A stretch of DNA of 64,000 nucleotides from an uncultured Bacteroidales bacterium (GCA_900318665.1 ONLQ01000010.1:1-64000); one strand, 5' to 3'. Shown: positions 37,554-46,424, numbered from the stretch's first letter. Numbers and translations: made by a program. Notes: generated by a model from the sequence alone, not told the origin.

Positions 37554-38702
37554 ATGCCATCAAACGACAAAAAAAACAGGATTTTTTATTGGGAGCGCCT
37601 CATTAGCATGACGACCTGCGTCATGATTCTTGCCGCAGTGGCACTCCAAAAGAACGGGACCCTGTTCGGCACGCCAGCCGACAAGTTGATAAACCACAAA
37701 GTAGAACAGCAAGAGACGCCCATATCTGACACACTGCAGGTGCTGACTGACGGGACTCTCGTTGTGAGCACCATGCCGCTCGCGTCATCGGTGAATGGCT
37801 ATAGTGGTCCAACTCCGCTATCAATAAAAGTTAAAAACGGTATAATAGAAAACATCGAGAGCGAAAAGAACTCAGAGACTCCAGACTTTTATAGTTCGGC
37901 ATGCGAAAAAATCTTTCCCCAATACATTGGTAAAAGTGTAGATGACGCACTTGCCTCGCAAGTTGACGTAATGTCTGGCGCCACCTATTCGTCCGTAGCA
38001 ATCATCGAGAACATGACACGCGGGCTGGCGTATGTACAGCCACACGTGTCGGAACAAACCACAGAGATAAGCGAGACGCCCAGCGCCGTGCCTCTTTCTC
38101 CAGGCAAGATTGTGGCAAGCATTATAGTCATACTGATGGGCTTACTGCTTCCCAACTGGCTGCGAAGCAAAGGCTACCGACTGCTGCAACTGCTGCTCAA
38201 CATCATTGTTCTCGGCTTTTGGTGCAGCGCGTTTGTTAGTTACTCGCTCGTTGTCAACTTTCTTGCCAACGGCATCAACTTCTCCACCGCGCTCATCACA
38301 CTTATTCTTTTGGCAGTCATCATGCTCACCTCACTTTTGGGACGCACACGCCACTATTGTTTCTGGCTTTGCCCGCTGGGGTCGGCACAGGAATTCATCT
38401 ATCGCATCTCGCCATTCAAACGCAAGATTGGCGACAAGACGCAGCGCATACTCACCTATGCTCGATGGGTGTTATGGGCTGTGCTGATGCTACTGATGTG
38501 GACAGGCGTGTGGTTTGAATGGATGGACTACGAGTTGTTCGCCATCTTCCTCTTCCAAAAGATAGGATGGGTTGTGGCTGTGCTGGCAGGAATTTTCGGC
38601 GTACTCTCCATCTTTGTGTCGCGCCCCTACTGCCGTTTTGTATGTCCCACGGGCTGCATGCTACAAGTGATTGCAAACAAAAAATTAGAAACCCAAATGT
38701 AA
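37554..38702 (+). CDS. NosR/PceC-like membrane flavoprotein: FMN-binding and 4Fe-4S motifs
   Basis: A 382-residue membrane electron-transfer protein. An N-terminal membrane segment (about 16-31) precedes an FMN-binding domain with the motif DVMSGATYSS. Thr144 in SGAT fits the site where ApbE-type transferases attach FMN covalently on the outer side of the membrane. Four to five hydrophobic helices follow (about 185-355). Two cysteine clusters, CFWLCP (Cys269, Cys273) and CRFVCPTGC (Cys360, Cys364, Cys368), resemble the CxxxCP motifs of NapH/NosR/PceC proteins, where they face the cytoplasm. It should move electrons between cytoplasm and periplasm. No apbE gene is in the window. It lies between a VWA-like membrane protein and an anchored flavin reductase. 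Confidence 0.85.
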   Translation: MPSNDKKNRIFYWERLISMTTCVMILAAVALQKNGTLFGTPADKLINHKVEQQETPISDTLQVLTDGTLVVSTMPLASSVNGYSGPTPLSIKVKNGIIENIESEKNSETPDFYSSACEKIFPQYIGKSVDDALASQVDVMSGATYSSVAIIENMTRGLAYVQPHVSEQTTEISETPSAVPLSPGKIVASIIVILMGLLLPNWLRSKGYRLLQLLLNIIVLGFWCSAFVSYSLVVNFLANGINFSTALITLILLAVIMLTSLLGRTRHYCFWLCPLGSAQEFIYRISPFKRKIGDKTQRILTYARWVLWAVLMLLMWTGVWFEWMDYELFAIFLFQKIGWVVAVLAGIFGVLSIFVSRPYCRFVCPTGCMLQVIANKKLETQM

Positions 38703-38709
38703 CCAAGAT

Positions 38710-39363
38710 ATGAAAGCGTCAATTTTTCTTAACCTTATTCTTGCCATAGCACTGGTGGCGCTCACCATCATGTGCGTAATACAACGCAAAACCATTAAGG
38801 AAGCGACTCCCGCAGACGAAATCGAGAGCGAAGAGACCTCCATCAAGGAATGGCGACAGATACCTATCGACTCCGCCAACCTCAACTGTTTCAAAATCTT
38901 CCAAGATGCAGCCGCCCTCACTGTTGGCAAGCCCGACTCTATGAACTCTATGACCATAGGCTGGGGCAGCCTCGGCATCATCTGGGGCAAAGACCGCCAC
39001 ACCATCACCGTATATGTGCGCCACAGCCGTTTCACGCACCATCTAATGGAGCAAAACGAGACCTTCACCGTCGAGGCTTTTGCACCCGAATATGCCGACA
39101 AGTTGCAATATCTCGGAACTGCATCAGGACGTGACGAAAACAAAATGAAAGGCAGCGGACTGACCGTAAAGACCATGCCCTGCGGAGCGCCAGCCTTTGA
39201 AGAAGGCAACCTGATACTTGAATGTCGCAAGATTTTCACCACCGACTACGCCACCACGCAGATGGACTCCTCCATTGTGCAACGCTGGTACACCAAAGGA
39301 GAGGACTTCGACAACGTCCACACAGCCTATGTCGGCGAGATTATCGGCGTGTGGGTAAAATAG
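38710..39363 (+). CDS. Membrane-anchored flavin reductase family protein
   Basis: A 217-residue protein with one N-terminal hydrophobic helix (residues 5-24) that is either a signal anchor or an uncleaved signal, then a split-barrel flavin reductase domain. Domain features include AAALTVGKPDSMNSMTIGW, ITVYVRHSRFTHHLMEQNE and EGNLILECRKIF. No lipobox is evident. Its fold is like that of the soluble homologue at 971, but the anchor suggests it works on the outer side of the inner membrane. It follows the FMN/4Fe-4S protein by 7 nt. A natural inference is that it takes electrons from that protein and reduces an extracytosolic flavin or acceptor. Confidence 0.82.
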   Translation: MKASIFLNLILAIALVALTIMCVIQRKTIKEATPADEIESEETSIKEWRQIPIDSANLNCFKIFQDAAALTVGKPDSMNSMTIGWGSLGIIWGKDRHTITVYVRHSRFTHHLMEQNETFTVEAFAPEYADKLQYLGTASGRDENKMKGSGLTVKTMPCGAPAFEEGNLILECRKIFTTDYATTQMDSSIVQRWYTKGEDFDNVHTAYVGEIIGVWVK

Positions 39364-39433
39364 TTCACAGGCAATTACACTCCCCTTTTCGACAATAAAC
39401 GACAAACAAATATGCATAATCATTGATTTTATG

Positions 39434-39441
39434 TATATTTG
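39434..39441 (+). promoter_or_regulatory. -7 element (TATATTTG) for pta
   Basis: TATATTTG lies 42 nt before the pta ATG, in the gap after the redox cluster. Confidence 0.6.
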
Positions 39442-39483
39442 CAAATCTTTTCAAAACAACAACACAACAAACATACAATAACA

Positions 39484-40494
39484 ATGACACTTCTTGAACA
39501 AATTCGCGCCAAGGCACGCTATGCCAACAAATGCATAGTCTTGGCAGAAGGTACGGAAGAACGCACCCTCAAGGCCGCCGACTTCATCCTCGGCGAAGGT
39601 CTCTCACGCATCATCCTGCTCGGCAACGTCGATGAGATACACCAACTTGCCGAAAAATGGGCTCTCCACAATATCGACAAAGCACGCATCATCGACCCCG
39701 TGAACAACGAGAAAAAAGAGTTTTATGCCGAGATGCTGTGCGAAATCCGCAAAAAGAAAGGCATGCAGATGGACGAGGCCATGCGCCTTGTGCAAGACCC
39801 GCTGTATCTAGCCTGTCTCCTTATCAAGAACGGCGAGGCCGACGGCGAAGTGGCTGGCGCACGCAACGCTACGGGCGACGTGCTGCGTCCCGCATTCCAG
39901 ATTGTCAAGACACAGCCTGGCATCAGCGTGGTGAGCGGTGCCTATATCATGATTTTGAAGGACAAGCACTACGGCGAGAACGGCATGATGGTGTTTGCCG
40001 ACTGTGCTGCCACCCCATGTCCCTCGGCTGCCGAACTGGGTCAGATTGCCGTCGTGTCGGCACAGACCGCTAAAAACATCGGCGGTTTTGAAGAACCCCG
40101 CGTAGCAATACTGAGTTTCAGCACCAAAGGTAGCGCAAAACACGAACTGGTGGACAAAGTCATCGAGGCTACCAAGATAGCACACGAACTTGACCCCAAC
40201 GTGCGTTTGGACGGCGAACTGCAAGCCGATGCCGCCATCGTTCCCAAGGTGGCCGTGACCAAGGCTCCGCAGAGCGACATTGCCGGTAAAGCCAACGTAT
40301 TGGTATTCCCCGACCTGCAAAGCGGCAATATCTGCTACAAACTGGTGCAGCGTCTTGCTGGTGCCGAAGCCATCGGACCTATCATGCAAGGCATGGCCGC
40401 CCCCATCAACGACCTCAGCCGTGGATGCAGCGTGGAAGATGTCATCAACGTGGTTTGCATCACCGCCTTCCAGGCAGCAGCAGCGAAAAAATAA
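39484..40494 (+). CDS. pta: Phosphate acetyltransferase
   Basis: Converts acetyl-CoA and phosphate to acetyl phosphate, the substrate of AckA. The ATG at 39484 gives a 336-residue protein starting MTLLEQIRAKARYANKCIVL, matching the short, single-domain Pta type. Conserved blocks are LAEGTEERTLKAA, GEADGEVAGARNATGDVLRP, FADCAATPCPSAAELGQIA, ILSFSTKGSAKH, ELQADAAIVP and NVLVFPDLQSGNICYKLVQR. The rubredoxin gene follows 84 nt later and may be co-transcribed. The separation from ackA by about 8 kb is unusual but not unique. Confidence 0.95.
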   Translation: MTLLEQIRAKARYANKCIVLAEGTEERTLKAADFILGEGLSRIILLGNVDEIHQLAEKWALHNIDKARIIDPVNNEKKEFYAEMLCEIRKKKGMQMDEAMRLVQDPLYLACLLIKNGEADGEVAGARNATGDVLRPAFQIVKTQPGISVVSGAYIMILKDKHYGENGMMVFADCAATPCPSAAELGQIAVVSAQTAKNIGGFEEPRVAILSFSTKGSAKHELVDKVIEATKIAHELDPNVRLDGELQADAAIVPKVAVTKAPQSDIAGKANVLVFPDLQSGNICYKLVQRLAGAEAIGPIMQGMAAPINDLSRGCSVEDVINVVCITAFQAAAAKK

Positions 40495-40578
40495 TTTGAA
40501 ATCGGATAACGACGATACGCCGTTTCTACATTTCATCTTATAAATAACCATTTATTAACCCATAAAACCAAACAAACT

Positions 40579-40737
40579 ATGAAAAAATATGTTTGCAAAG
40601 TCTGTGGCTATGTCTATGACCCCGCCAACGGAGACCCTGACAGTGGAATAGCCCCCGGCACCGCTTTCGAAGACATCCCAGCCGACTGGGTATGCCCCAT
40701 CTGCGGTGTTGGTAAAGACGATTTCGAAGAAGAATAA
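40579..40737 (+). CDS. Rubredoxin
   Basis: A 52-residue electron carrier that holds one iron in four cysteines. The two ligand pairs are CKVCGYVYD near the N-terminus and [11 protein letters not shown] near the C-terminus; the conserved [14 protein letters not shown] loop and ADWVCP tryptophan are also present. It is complete, from ATG to TAA, and is easy to miss because of its size. It lies after pta and 1.2 kb after the membrane flavoprotein cluster, so it may serve oxygen or peroxide detoxification in an anaerobe; the partner is not known. Confidence 0.95.
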   Translation: MKKYVCKVCGYVYDPANGDPDSGIAPGTAFEDIPADWVCPICGVGKDDFEEE

Positions 40738-40756
40738 GAAATCTCTTTACTCGCAA

Positions 40757-40790
40757 AAAAACGGAGCATTTTGTCTGCTCCGTTTTTTTT
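40757..40790 (+). terminator. Terminator of rubredoxin gene
   Basis: ACGGAGCA and TGCTCCGT form an 8-bp stem with a TTTTGTC loop and eight T residues. The loop also contains the likely -33 element of the next promoter. Confidence 0.92.
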
Positions 40791-40800
40791 GTTACCTTTG
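40769..40800 (+). promoter_or_regulatory. Promoter of the UDP-sugar dehydrogenase gene
   Basis: TTTTG (40769-40773) and TACCTTTG (40793-40800) are spaced by 19 nt, a complete Bacteroidetes promoter. It overlaps the rubredoxin terminator and lies 67 nt before the ATG. Confidence 0.75.
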
Positions 40801-40867
40801 CAAACTGAAGCAGTCTGTTTTTTCTGACAAAAATAGGGCTTACTTAAAACTCAAATATCGAAACAGA

Positions 40868-42154
40868 ATGAAAATTGCCGTTGCCGGAACCGGATATGTC
40901 GGTCTTTCCATTGCCACCCTCTTGGCTCAACATCACGAAGTTACCGCCGTTGACATTGTCGAAGAACGTGTAGATAAGGTCAACCACCGCCAGTCGCCGA
41001 TACAAGACGAATACATAGAGCGTTTCTTTGCCGAAGACCTCGCTCTGCAACGTGGCGAGAAAAAAGATGACTTCATTTTGCAAAAACCTTTGAGTCTCGT
41101 GGCAACACTTGACTACGAGAAAGGCTATAAAGACGCCGCCTATGTAGTGATAGCCGCTCCTACCAACTACGACAGCGTAAAAAACTTTTTCGATACCTCG
41201 GCAGTGGAAGACGTGATAGAGAAAGTGATGCGCGTGAACCCCGACGCCATTATGGTCATCAAGAGCACCATACCCGTAGGCTACACCGAAAGCATACGCG
41301 CAAAAACCGGCTCGGACAACATCATTTTTGCTCCCGAATTTCTGCGCGAATCCAAAGCGTTGTACGACAACCTCTATCCGAGCCGCATAATAGTTGGCTA
41401 TCCCACGGGCGACAAACGCTTGGAGGAGAAAGCACGCAACTTTGCCAACATTATTGAAGAAGGCGCAATACAGAAAGATACGCCCATTCTGCTTATGGGC
41501 TGCACCGAGGCCGAAGCCGTGAAACTCTTTGCCAACACATACCTTGCCCTGCGCGTAAGTTATTTCAACGAACTTGACACCTACGCTGAGATGAAAGGTC
41601 TTGACACGCAGCACATAATCGAAGGCGTTTGTCTCGACCCACGTATTGGAACTCATTACAACAACCCCAGTTTCGGCTATGGCGGCTACTGCCTACCCAA
41701 AGACACGAAGCAACTGCTGGCCAACTATGCCGACGTACCTGAAGACCTGATTCGTGCTATAGTTGACAGCAACCGTACCCGCAAAGATTTCATTGCCAAC
41801 CAGGTGTTGCAAAAAGCCGGCTACTACGACTATTATGAGCGTGGCGACTATGGGTCGGCAGAAGAGCGTGAGTGCATAGTCGGCGTCTATCGTCTGACAA
41901 TGAAAAGCAACAGCGACAACTTCCGTCAGAGCAGCATACAGGGCGTGATGAAACGCATCAAAGCCAAAGGCGCGACAGTCATAATCTACGAGCCCACTCT
42001 CGAAGACGGCAGTACCTTTTTCGGCAGCAAGGTCGTGAACGACATCAAACTCTTCAAAGAATTGAGTCAGGCCATCATAGCCAACCGCTACGACAGCATA
42101 CTCGACGATGTGAAAGAGAAAGTCTATACCCGCGACATCTTCAAACGCGACTAA
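40868..42154 (+). CDS. UDP-glucose/UDP-GlcNAc 6-dehydrogenase family protein
   Basis: Oxidises C6 of a UDP-sugar to a uronic acid with NAD. The ATG at 40868 gives 428 residues starting at [19 protein letters not shown], the Rossmann motif. The catalytic cysteine is in [15 protein letters not shown] near residue 275, with the usual [23 protein letters not shown] helix before it and a C-terminal UDP-binding domain. Whether it acts on UDP-glucose (Ugd) or UDP-GlcNAc (WbpA/WbpO) cannot be settled by eye. The presence of WbpB- and WbpE-like genes 7 kb away makes UDP-GlcNAc plausible. A terminator follows, separating it from the minus-strand glycan genes. Confidence 0.92.
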   Translation: MKIAVAGTGYVGLSIATLLAQHHEVTAVDIVEERVDKVNHRQSPIQDEYIERFFAEDLALQRGEKKDDFILQKPLSLVATLDYEKGYKDAAYVVIAAPTNYDSVKNFFDTSAVEDVIEKVMRVNPDAIMVIKSTIPVGYTESIRAKTGSDNIIFAPEFLRESKALYDNLYPSRIIVGYPTGDKRLEEKARNFANIIEEGAIQKDTPILLMGCTEAEAVKLFANTYLALRVSYFNELDTYAEMKGLDTQHIIEGVCLDPRIGTHYNNPSFGYGGYCLPKDTKQLLANYADVPEDLIRAIVDSNRTRKDFIANQVLQKAGYYDYYERGDYGSAEERECIVGVYRLTMKSNSDNFRQSSIQGVMKRIKAKGATVIIYEPTLEDGSTFFGSKVVNDIKLFKELSQAIIANRYDSILDDVKEKVYTRDIFKRD

Positions 42155-42177
42155 AAACAAAATCACAAGAAATAAAA

Positions 42178-42208
42178 GGGCTGACAAATTTGTTGTCAGC
42201 TTTTTTTA
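42178..42208 (+). terminator. Terminator of the UDP-sugar dehydrogenase gene
   Basis: GCTGACAA (42180-42187) and TTGTCAGC (42193-42200) form an 8-bp stem, followed by seven T residues. Confidence 0.9.
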
Positions 42209-42252
42209 TTTGCAGATGCGACTAATGGTAAGCCGCGTCTGATGTATTCGGA

Positions 42253-43146
42253 CTATTGTTTCGTTTGAAACATTTTTTTGTAGCGATCTATTACCTCGTC
42301 TATTTCTTGTGGCACCGGGCCATCGACAACCAGCACAAACTCACGAGGCTTGAGCGTTTGTTCTACCAGAACACTGCGTAGGGCTCGGTCGAAAAAGACG
42401 GGATTGTCACCCTTATAGACCGACATCGTAAGCGAGAAATCGCCATATCCTTTTTCTGACAAAGCAGACGGCATGGGCAATGGCGCAGTGCGTAACATCT
42501 TGAAAAGCCATCCACGGACAAAACTTGGAGCAAGATACTCGCCACCAAAACGTTTTGTGACATTATAAATGTAGCGCGGGAACGAAATCAGCCGCTCTTT
42601 AAGCATTAATCGCTGTATGCCAGACTCACTCTTAAAATAGCGCCAACCGCCACGACGCCGATACATATCGGCACCCGTGCGCACATTGACCAGAACTTCT
42701 GGTATATTGCCAAAGCGGCAGCCCGCCTTCATCATTCTTACCCACAAATAATAGTCCTCGTTCCAAAACCAATCGATATAGCCACCCACACCCATAATGT
42801 CGTCTTTCTTAAACATTACGGTAACTTGGTTCATCGCACAGCGCGACCTCATCTCGGTGATGATTCCTTCGTGTTTGAGTGGAACTTGCCGAGACTGTTT
42901 GATGCAATCTTCCAACCCAACAAATTCGTTTATTTGTCCGCCAACAACAGACAAGTCGGGATTAGCCGAAAACGCCGACATCTGCAACTCAAACCTACAC
43001 GGCACCGAAACATCATCGCTATCCATAAGCGCGACATAAGGATAGGACGACAAATCTATACCTTTCTGACGTGCCTTAGCATGCTGCTGATTGGTTTCAA
43101 AACGAAAAACACGAAAAACCATATTATACTTTTTTACAATAACCAA
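42253..43146 (-). CDS. Family 2 glycosyltransferase with N- and C-terminal parts in swapped order
   Basis: An open frame of 297 codons encodes a GT2 enzyme whose two parts are in reverse order. Residues 1-224 hold what is normally the middle and end: ETNQQHAKARQKG, the metal-binding VALMDSDDVSVP, then the C-terminal region ending RGWLFKMLRT. Residues 225-297 hold what is normally the start: LTMSVYKGDNPVFFDRALRS and KPREFVLVVDGPVP, then a quick stop. The internal ATG at 42474 is likely the start of a second GT2 copy. Both ends contain similar sequence (VIVKKYNMVF and VIDRYKKMF), as if two tandem GT2 genes had lost their outer ends. No ATG is found before residue 9. The product may not work; the alternative is local misassembly. 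Confidence 0.75.
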   Translation of the reverse strand: MVIVKKYNMVFRVFRFETNQQHAKARQKGIDLSSYPYVALMDSDDVSVPCRFELQMSAFSANPDLSVVGGQINEFVGLEDCIKQSRQVPLKHEGIITEMRSRCAMNQVTVMFKKDDIMGVGGYIDWFWNEDYYLWVRMMKAGCRFGNIPEVLVNVRTGADMYRRRGGWRYFKSESGIQRLMLKERLISFPRYIYNVTKRFGGEYLAPSFVRGWLFKMLRTAPLPMPSALSEKGYGDFSLTMSVYKGDNPVFFDRALRSVLVEQTLKPREFVLVVDGPVPQEIDEVIDRYKKMFQTKQ

Positions 43147-43170
43147 ATGGAACGATAATGCAATCTTTCA

Positions 43171-44028
43171 TCAACTCTTGAAAGAACGTGCTATTTCCTC
43201 TTGACGCAGAAGCGAATAGAGGTTATAAATTAAAGGCGATTTCTCTCCTAGTTTACCTATGAGGCTGCGGAATGGATAGAGACAGGCAACAGCGACGCCC
43301 ACCAGCGGATGATAAACCACGTTGAGTCGGCAATAGGAAAACCTAAAGCCAAGAACACGACAGAGAAACTGCTGATACTGTGTTTCGTGGCGGATGTTGC
43401 GCTCGCCATCGCTCACACAATAAAAATGACGTTTGTTTAGATACTCGTCACACAGCGTGAACGCAAGTCCGGCATTAATCTCCTTCTTCAAATAGTCGGG
43501 GTCAACTTTCACAACCTGAAGCGAAACGATATCGCCTATCAACATGCAGAAAGCATATCCGACAAGACGATTTTCCGACTTTTCGACACAGCCCCAACAC
43601 TCCATCTGCGACATCTGTTCTTTTATTGTCGCAAAAAAAGACTCTTTCTCCAAATGAGGTCTGTACTTTGCCGGATATTTAGCAAACGATGCGCAAGCCA
43701 CGTCCCACATCTGCGAAATCAAAATATCATCACCCGGCATTATCCGAACATAATCGGCATTTTTCAGACCTTGACGTATGCGATAGCGCTGTTTTGTATC
43801 AAGAGCATCGAGCGATATTGGTTTGTCTCGCAAGCAGTACCACCATTGCGACTGCTCGAAGGCATCATAATCCGAAGTCCAACGAGCAAAGAGCACACGC
43901 TGACGCAACACCTGTCGACGCGCATCCCTGCGAATGACCTGCTGGTCGGAAGGGATAGAACGTCCGGTGGGGTCGGTGAGCAGCAATGCTCCATTATATC
44001 GTAGCCAGGTGATTGTAGAGTCGCTCAC
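43171..44028 (-). CDS. GNAT/FemAB-like acyltransferase in glycan locus
   Basis: About 285 residues. An open frame continues upstream to 44118, but it overlaps the previous gene by 125 nt; the GTG at 44028 leaves a 35-nt overlap and starts near the first folded region, so I prefer it with low certainty. The middle holds RYRIRQGLKNADYVRIMPGDD and the later NRLVGYAFCMLIGDIVSLQVVKVDPD, a pattern like the GNAT-fold acyltransferases in LPS or capsule loci. The C-terminal part contains GFRFSYCRLNVVYHPLV. No strong catalytic motif is visible. The stop overlaps an ATG (ATGA) that opens a 15-codon abortive frame, pointing to a lost downstream gene. Confidence 0.6.
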   Translation of the reverse strand: MSDSTITWLRYNGALLLTDPTGRSIPSDQQVIRRDARRQVLRQRVLFARWTSDYDAFEQSQWWYCLRDKPISLDALDTKQRYRIRQGLKNADYVRIMPGDDILISQMWDVACASFAKYPAKYRPHLEKESFFATIKEQMSQMECWGCVEKSENRLVGYAFCMLIGDIVSLQVVKVDPDYLKKEINAGLAFTLCDEYLNKRHFYCVSDGERNIRHETQYQQFLCRVLGFRFSYCRLNVVYHPLVGVAVACLYPFRSLIGKLGEKSPLIYNLYSLLRQEEIARSFKS

Positions 44029-45193
44029 TGTTGTGTGTATCGTAGAGTGGAAATTCTTTTTTATGCGCATCAAGGAATGCCTCGGAGACGGCAAAATCAT
44101 GCTGTGCCGACTGTTCAATAAGACTCAAAAGTGCGTTTTCGTCATCGCACCATTGCCCAAACGGATTGTCGTGATAGTCGAAATAGCCTTTACCATATTG
44201 GTATTTACGGTATTTCTCTTCGTCGAACTGGTAGAAAAGGACAGGACGACGCATATACACGACATCGAAAAACACGCTGCTATAATCAGTTATGAGCATG
44301 TGGGCGGATTTAAGCACGTCTTGTATGTCGTGGTCGCACCACGAGGCCACTGTTACTGCGGGCTGGACATCGCCTATAAGGTGGAGATAAGGCTGAATAT
44401 TGTGATGTGGATAGAATACGACATCAAGATCATATTGCTCGGCCAACGCTTGCAGACGAGGAGACGAAAGTAGCGAGCGCCAACGGCATATGTATTCGGA
44501 ATGAGCCACATCAGATGCGGTATCGGAGTGTTTTTTAGAATTGATATTAAACCAATAGCGCCAAGTAGGCATTATCACTATGCGACGTCGTTCGGGGCGA
44601 GGCTCGTGCAAGGCATCGAACCGAGAAAGTCCGAACATACGGATAGTGCCAGCAGGATAGCCGAAACGTTCCTCGACATAACGTGTTTCAGACACCGATG
44701 ACGTTATGAAACACTCTATAAACGAACGGTCGGCATAGAGCCAGCGCAAATCGTTGATGATTACGCCATGCTGAAGAAAGATATTGCGCACCTTGAAAAT
44801 GCCATTCAGTTCAAAAAACTGACACACGGCAGCATTGGGCTTGCCGCCCTTATTAGAACTAATATTGAACTGACAGCAGAAATAGACAATCCAATGGCGC
44901 AGACTGCCATACTCAATAACAGAGCCCAACTGACGCACCTTCGCATAGTCAACCGAACGCCGCTTTATGGCATAAAGAACGTGTCTGTCAGGATGAGTCT
45001 GACGCATATAGCGGAAGAAATGATAGCCGTTGTCGCGAGCCTCGGCGGGTTCCTCACACACAAGCCATGTGTCGGCATAGCGAGACCTATAGAATGGGCG
45101 CAGGCAAAGTGCCAAAAACATTGGAAAGATGGAAAGCCAGTCTTTGAGTTTCACATCTTGCAGACGCTCCACGAGATAAGAGATTTTCATCAT
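43994..45193 (-). CDS. CDP-glycerol glycerophosphotransferase family protein
   Basis: A 400-residue transferase of the TagB/TagF type. I chose the ATG at 45193 since a TATCTTTG element lies just before it and the longer frame upstream has no family sequence. Conserved blocks are NIFLQHGVIINDLRW, the IVIMPTWRYWF region, VVFYPHHNIQPY and DVLKSAHMLITDYSSVFFDV. In Gram-positive bacteria such enzymes build teichoic acid. In Gram-negative bacteria, relatives add glycerol phosphate or similar groups to LPS or capsule. It is first in a three-gene unit with the acyltransferase and the permuted GT2. The actual donor is not known. Confidence 0.85.
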   Translation of the reverse strand: MMKISYLVERLQDVKLKDWLSIFPMFLALCLRPFYRSRYADTWLVCEEPAEARDNGYHFFRYMRQTHPDRHVLYAIKRRSVDYAKVRQLGSVIEYGSLRHWIVYFCCQFNISSNKGGKPNAAVCQFFELNGIFKVRNIFLQHGVIINDLRWLYADRSFIECFITSSVSETRYVEERFGYPAGTIRMFGLSRFDALHEPRPERRRIVIMPTWRYWFNINSKKHSDTASDVAHSEYICRWRSLLSSPRLQALAEQYDLDVVFYPHHNIQPYLHLIGDVQPAVTVASWCDHDIQDVLKSAHMLITDYSSVFFDVVYMRRPVLFYQFDEEKYRKYQYGKGYFDYHDNPFGQWCDDENALLSLIEQSAQHDFAVSEAFLDAHKKEFPLYDTHNSERLYNHLATI

Positions 45194-45214
45194 AGGCTTG
45201 TCGCAATGGGACTG

Positions 45215-45222
45215 CAAAGATA
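45215..45222 (-). promoter_or_regulatory. -7 element (TATCTTTG) for the glycerophosphotransferase unit
   Basis: The minus strand reads TATCTTTG 21 nt before the ATG at 45193. Confidence 0.6.
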
Positions 45223-45267
45223 CTAAAAATAATAGGACCAATGTGTTTGCCCTATTACGAAAGTATC

Positions 45268-46248
45268 TTAACCTTCGATTTTCTCTTGATGCCGATTGAA
45301 GAAGAAAAAGAAAAGCCCGTAGCCCATAGTCAGCACAAGGACACACAGCAAGGCATACATATTCCTATCGGAAACAAGGAAATAGCCAATATTGATGAGC
45401 AGTTGCAACACCGCGTAAAATATCGACACACGAAGATGCGGCACGTGCAATTCGTTGGCAATAGTCTCGTAGAGATGCTCGCGATGAGGCTCAAAAATAT
45501 TCTTACCTGTCAAAAAACGTTTGGTGATGGTGAGCAATCCGTCAGCAAGAAACACGATAATGAATGTCAAAACGCTCACTGCCGTGCCGCCATACAACTG
45601 CCCCTTGACATAAAGCACGAGTAGATAAATAATAATCAAGCCCATGACCACCGAGCCGACATCGCCCGAAAAACAGCGGGCACGCTTACGGCAGTTGAAG
45701 AAAGCAAAAACCACAAGTCCGAGCAAAACGGTGTAGATAAATGCATCATCAACAAAATGGAACTCAAACTGATTGGCAGCGGCAAGGGTGCCTACCACCA
45801 CAATGCTATAGAGTGCCAGCATACCATTGAGGCCGTCCATAAAATTATAGACATTAAGTATGCCGACAAAAACTATCACGACTACAAGTATCTTCCAAGT
45901 CTCGACCCCCGCCACAAAAGCATAGAAGGAGATAAGCACTGTGGCAATCTGCACCAACATACGCAGCCAAGACGGAAGGCCTCGCACGTCATCGGCGAAA
46001 CAGACCACGGCAAGCAACATGGCACTGGCCAGTAGTCGCCACATTTCGCCATCGAGCGACGACCAATGAAACACCGCATAAACCACAAGCGAGAGAAAGA
46101 AAATTATTCCGCCTCCTCGAAGCGTGAGCCTATGATGCGACGAGCGTTCGTTTGGTCGGTCAACAATACCCAAACGGCGTGCAATGAAGAAATATGACAA
46201 TTCGAGTCCGATGAGAAGCGCCAAGGCTATAACAAGATAAAGTAGCAT
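45268..46248 (-). CDS. WecA/MraY-family undecaprenyl-phosphate sugar-1-phosphate transferase
   Basis: A polytopic membrane enzyme of 326 residues that transfers a sugar-1-phosphate to undecaprenyl phosphate, starting a lipid-linked glycan. About ten hydrophobic helices are visible. The family signatures are present: VDRPNERSSHHRLTLRGGG near residue 30, VVCFADDVRGLP (the paired aspartates), LNVYNFMDGLNGM, CFSGDVGSVVMG and EPHREHLYE (His-rich loop). This favours a WecA/TagO-like enzyme for surface polysaccharide rather than MraY for peptidoglycan. It precedes, in opposite orientation, the ligase/polymerase gene at 46480. Confidence 0.9.
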   Translation of the reverse strand: MLLYLVIALALLIGLELSYFFIARRLGIVDRPNERSSHHRLTLRGGGIIFFLSLVVYAVFHWSSLDGEMWRLLASAMLLAVVCFADDVRGLPSWLRMLVQIATVLISFYAFVAGVETWKILVVVIVFVGILNVYNFMDGLNGMLALYSIVVVGTLAAANQFEFHFVDDAFIYTVLLGLVVFAFFNCRKRARCFSGDVGSVVMGLIIIYLLVLYVKGQLYGGTAVSVLTFIIVFLADGLLTITKRFLTGKNIFEPHREHLYETIANELHVPHLRVSIFYAVLQLLINIGYFLVSDRNMYALLCVLVLTMGYGLFFFFFNRHQEKIEG

Positions 46249-46424
46249 TGCGAAAAAGATTTGTTATTTATTAACGCAGAAATTTGAGATTTAGTGCTTT
46301 ACTACATGGCTGTCAGAATAAGAGAATAAAATCCTTTTGACGCGTCGCACAACAGAACAATCGTACCACTGCGATTATTTTTTGTCATCGCCCATTCAAT
46401 ATCAAAGCAATCCGATATTTTGTG

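Noticed and set aside
39361..39483. Possible riboswitch before pta
   Set aside because: The gap is short, AT-rich and without a conserved helix pattern; a -7 promoter element explains it well enough.
44768..45226. Plus-strand frame of 152 codons inside the glycerophosphotransferase gene
   Set aside because: It is antisense to a gene with clear family motifs and has none itself.
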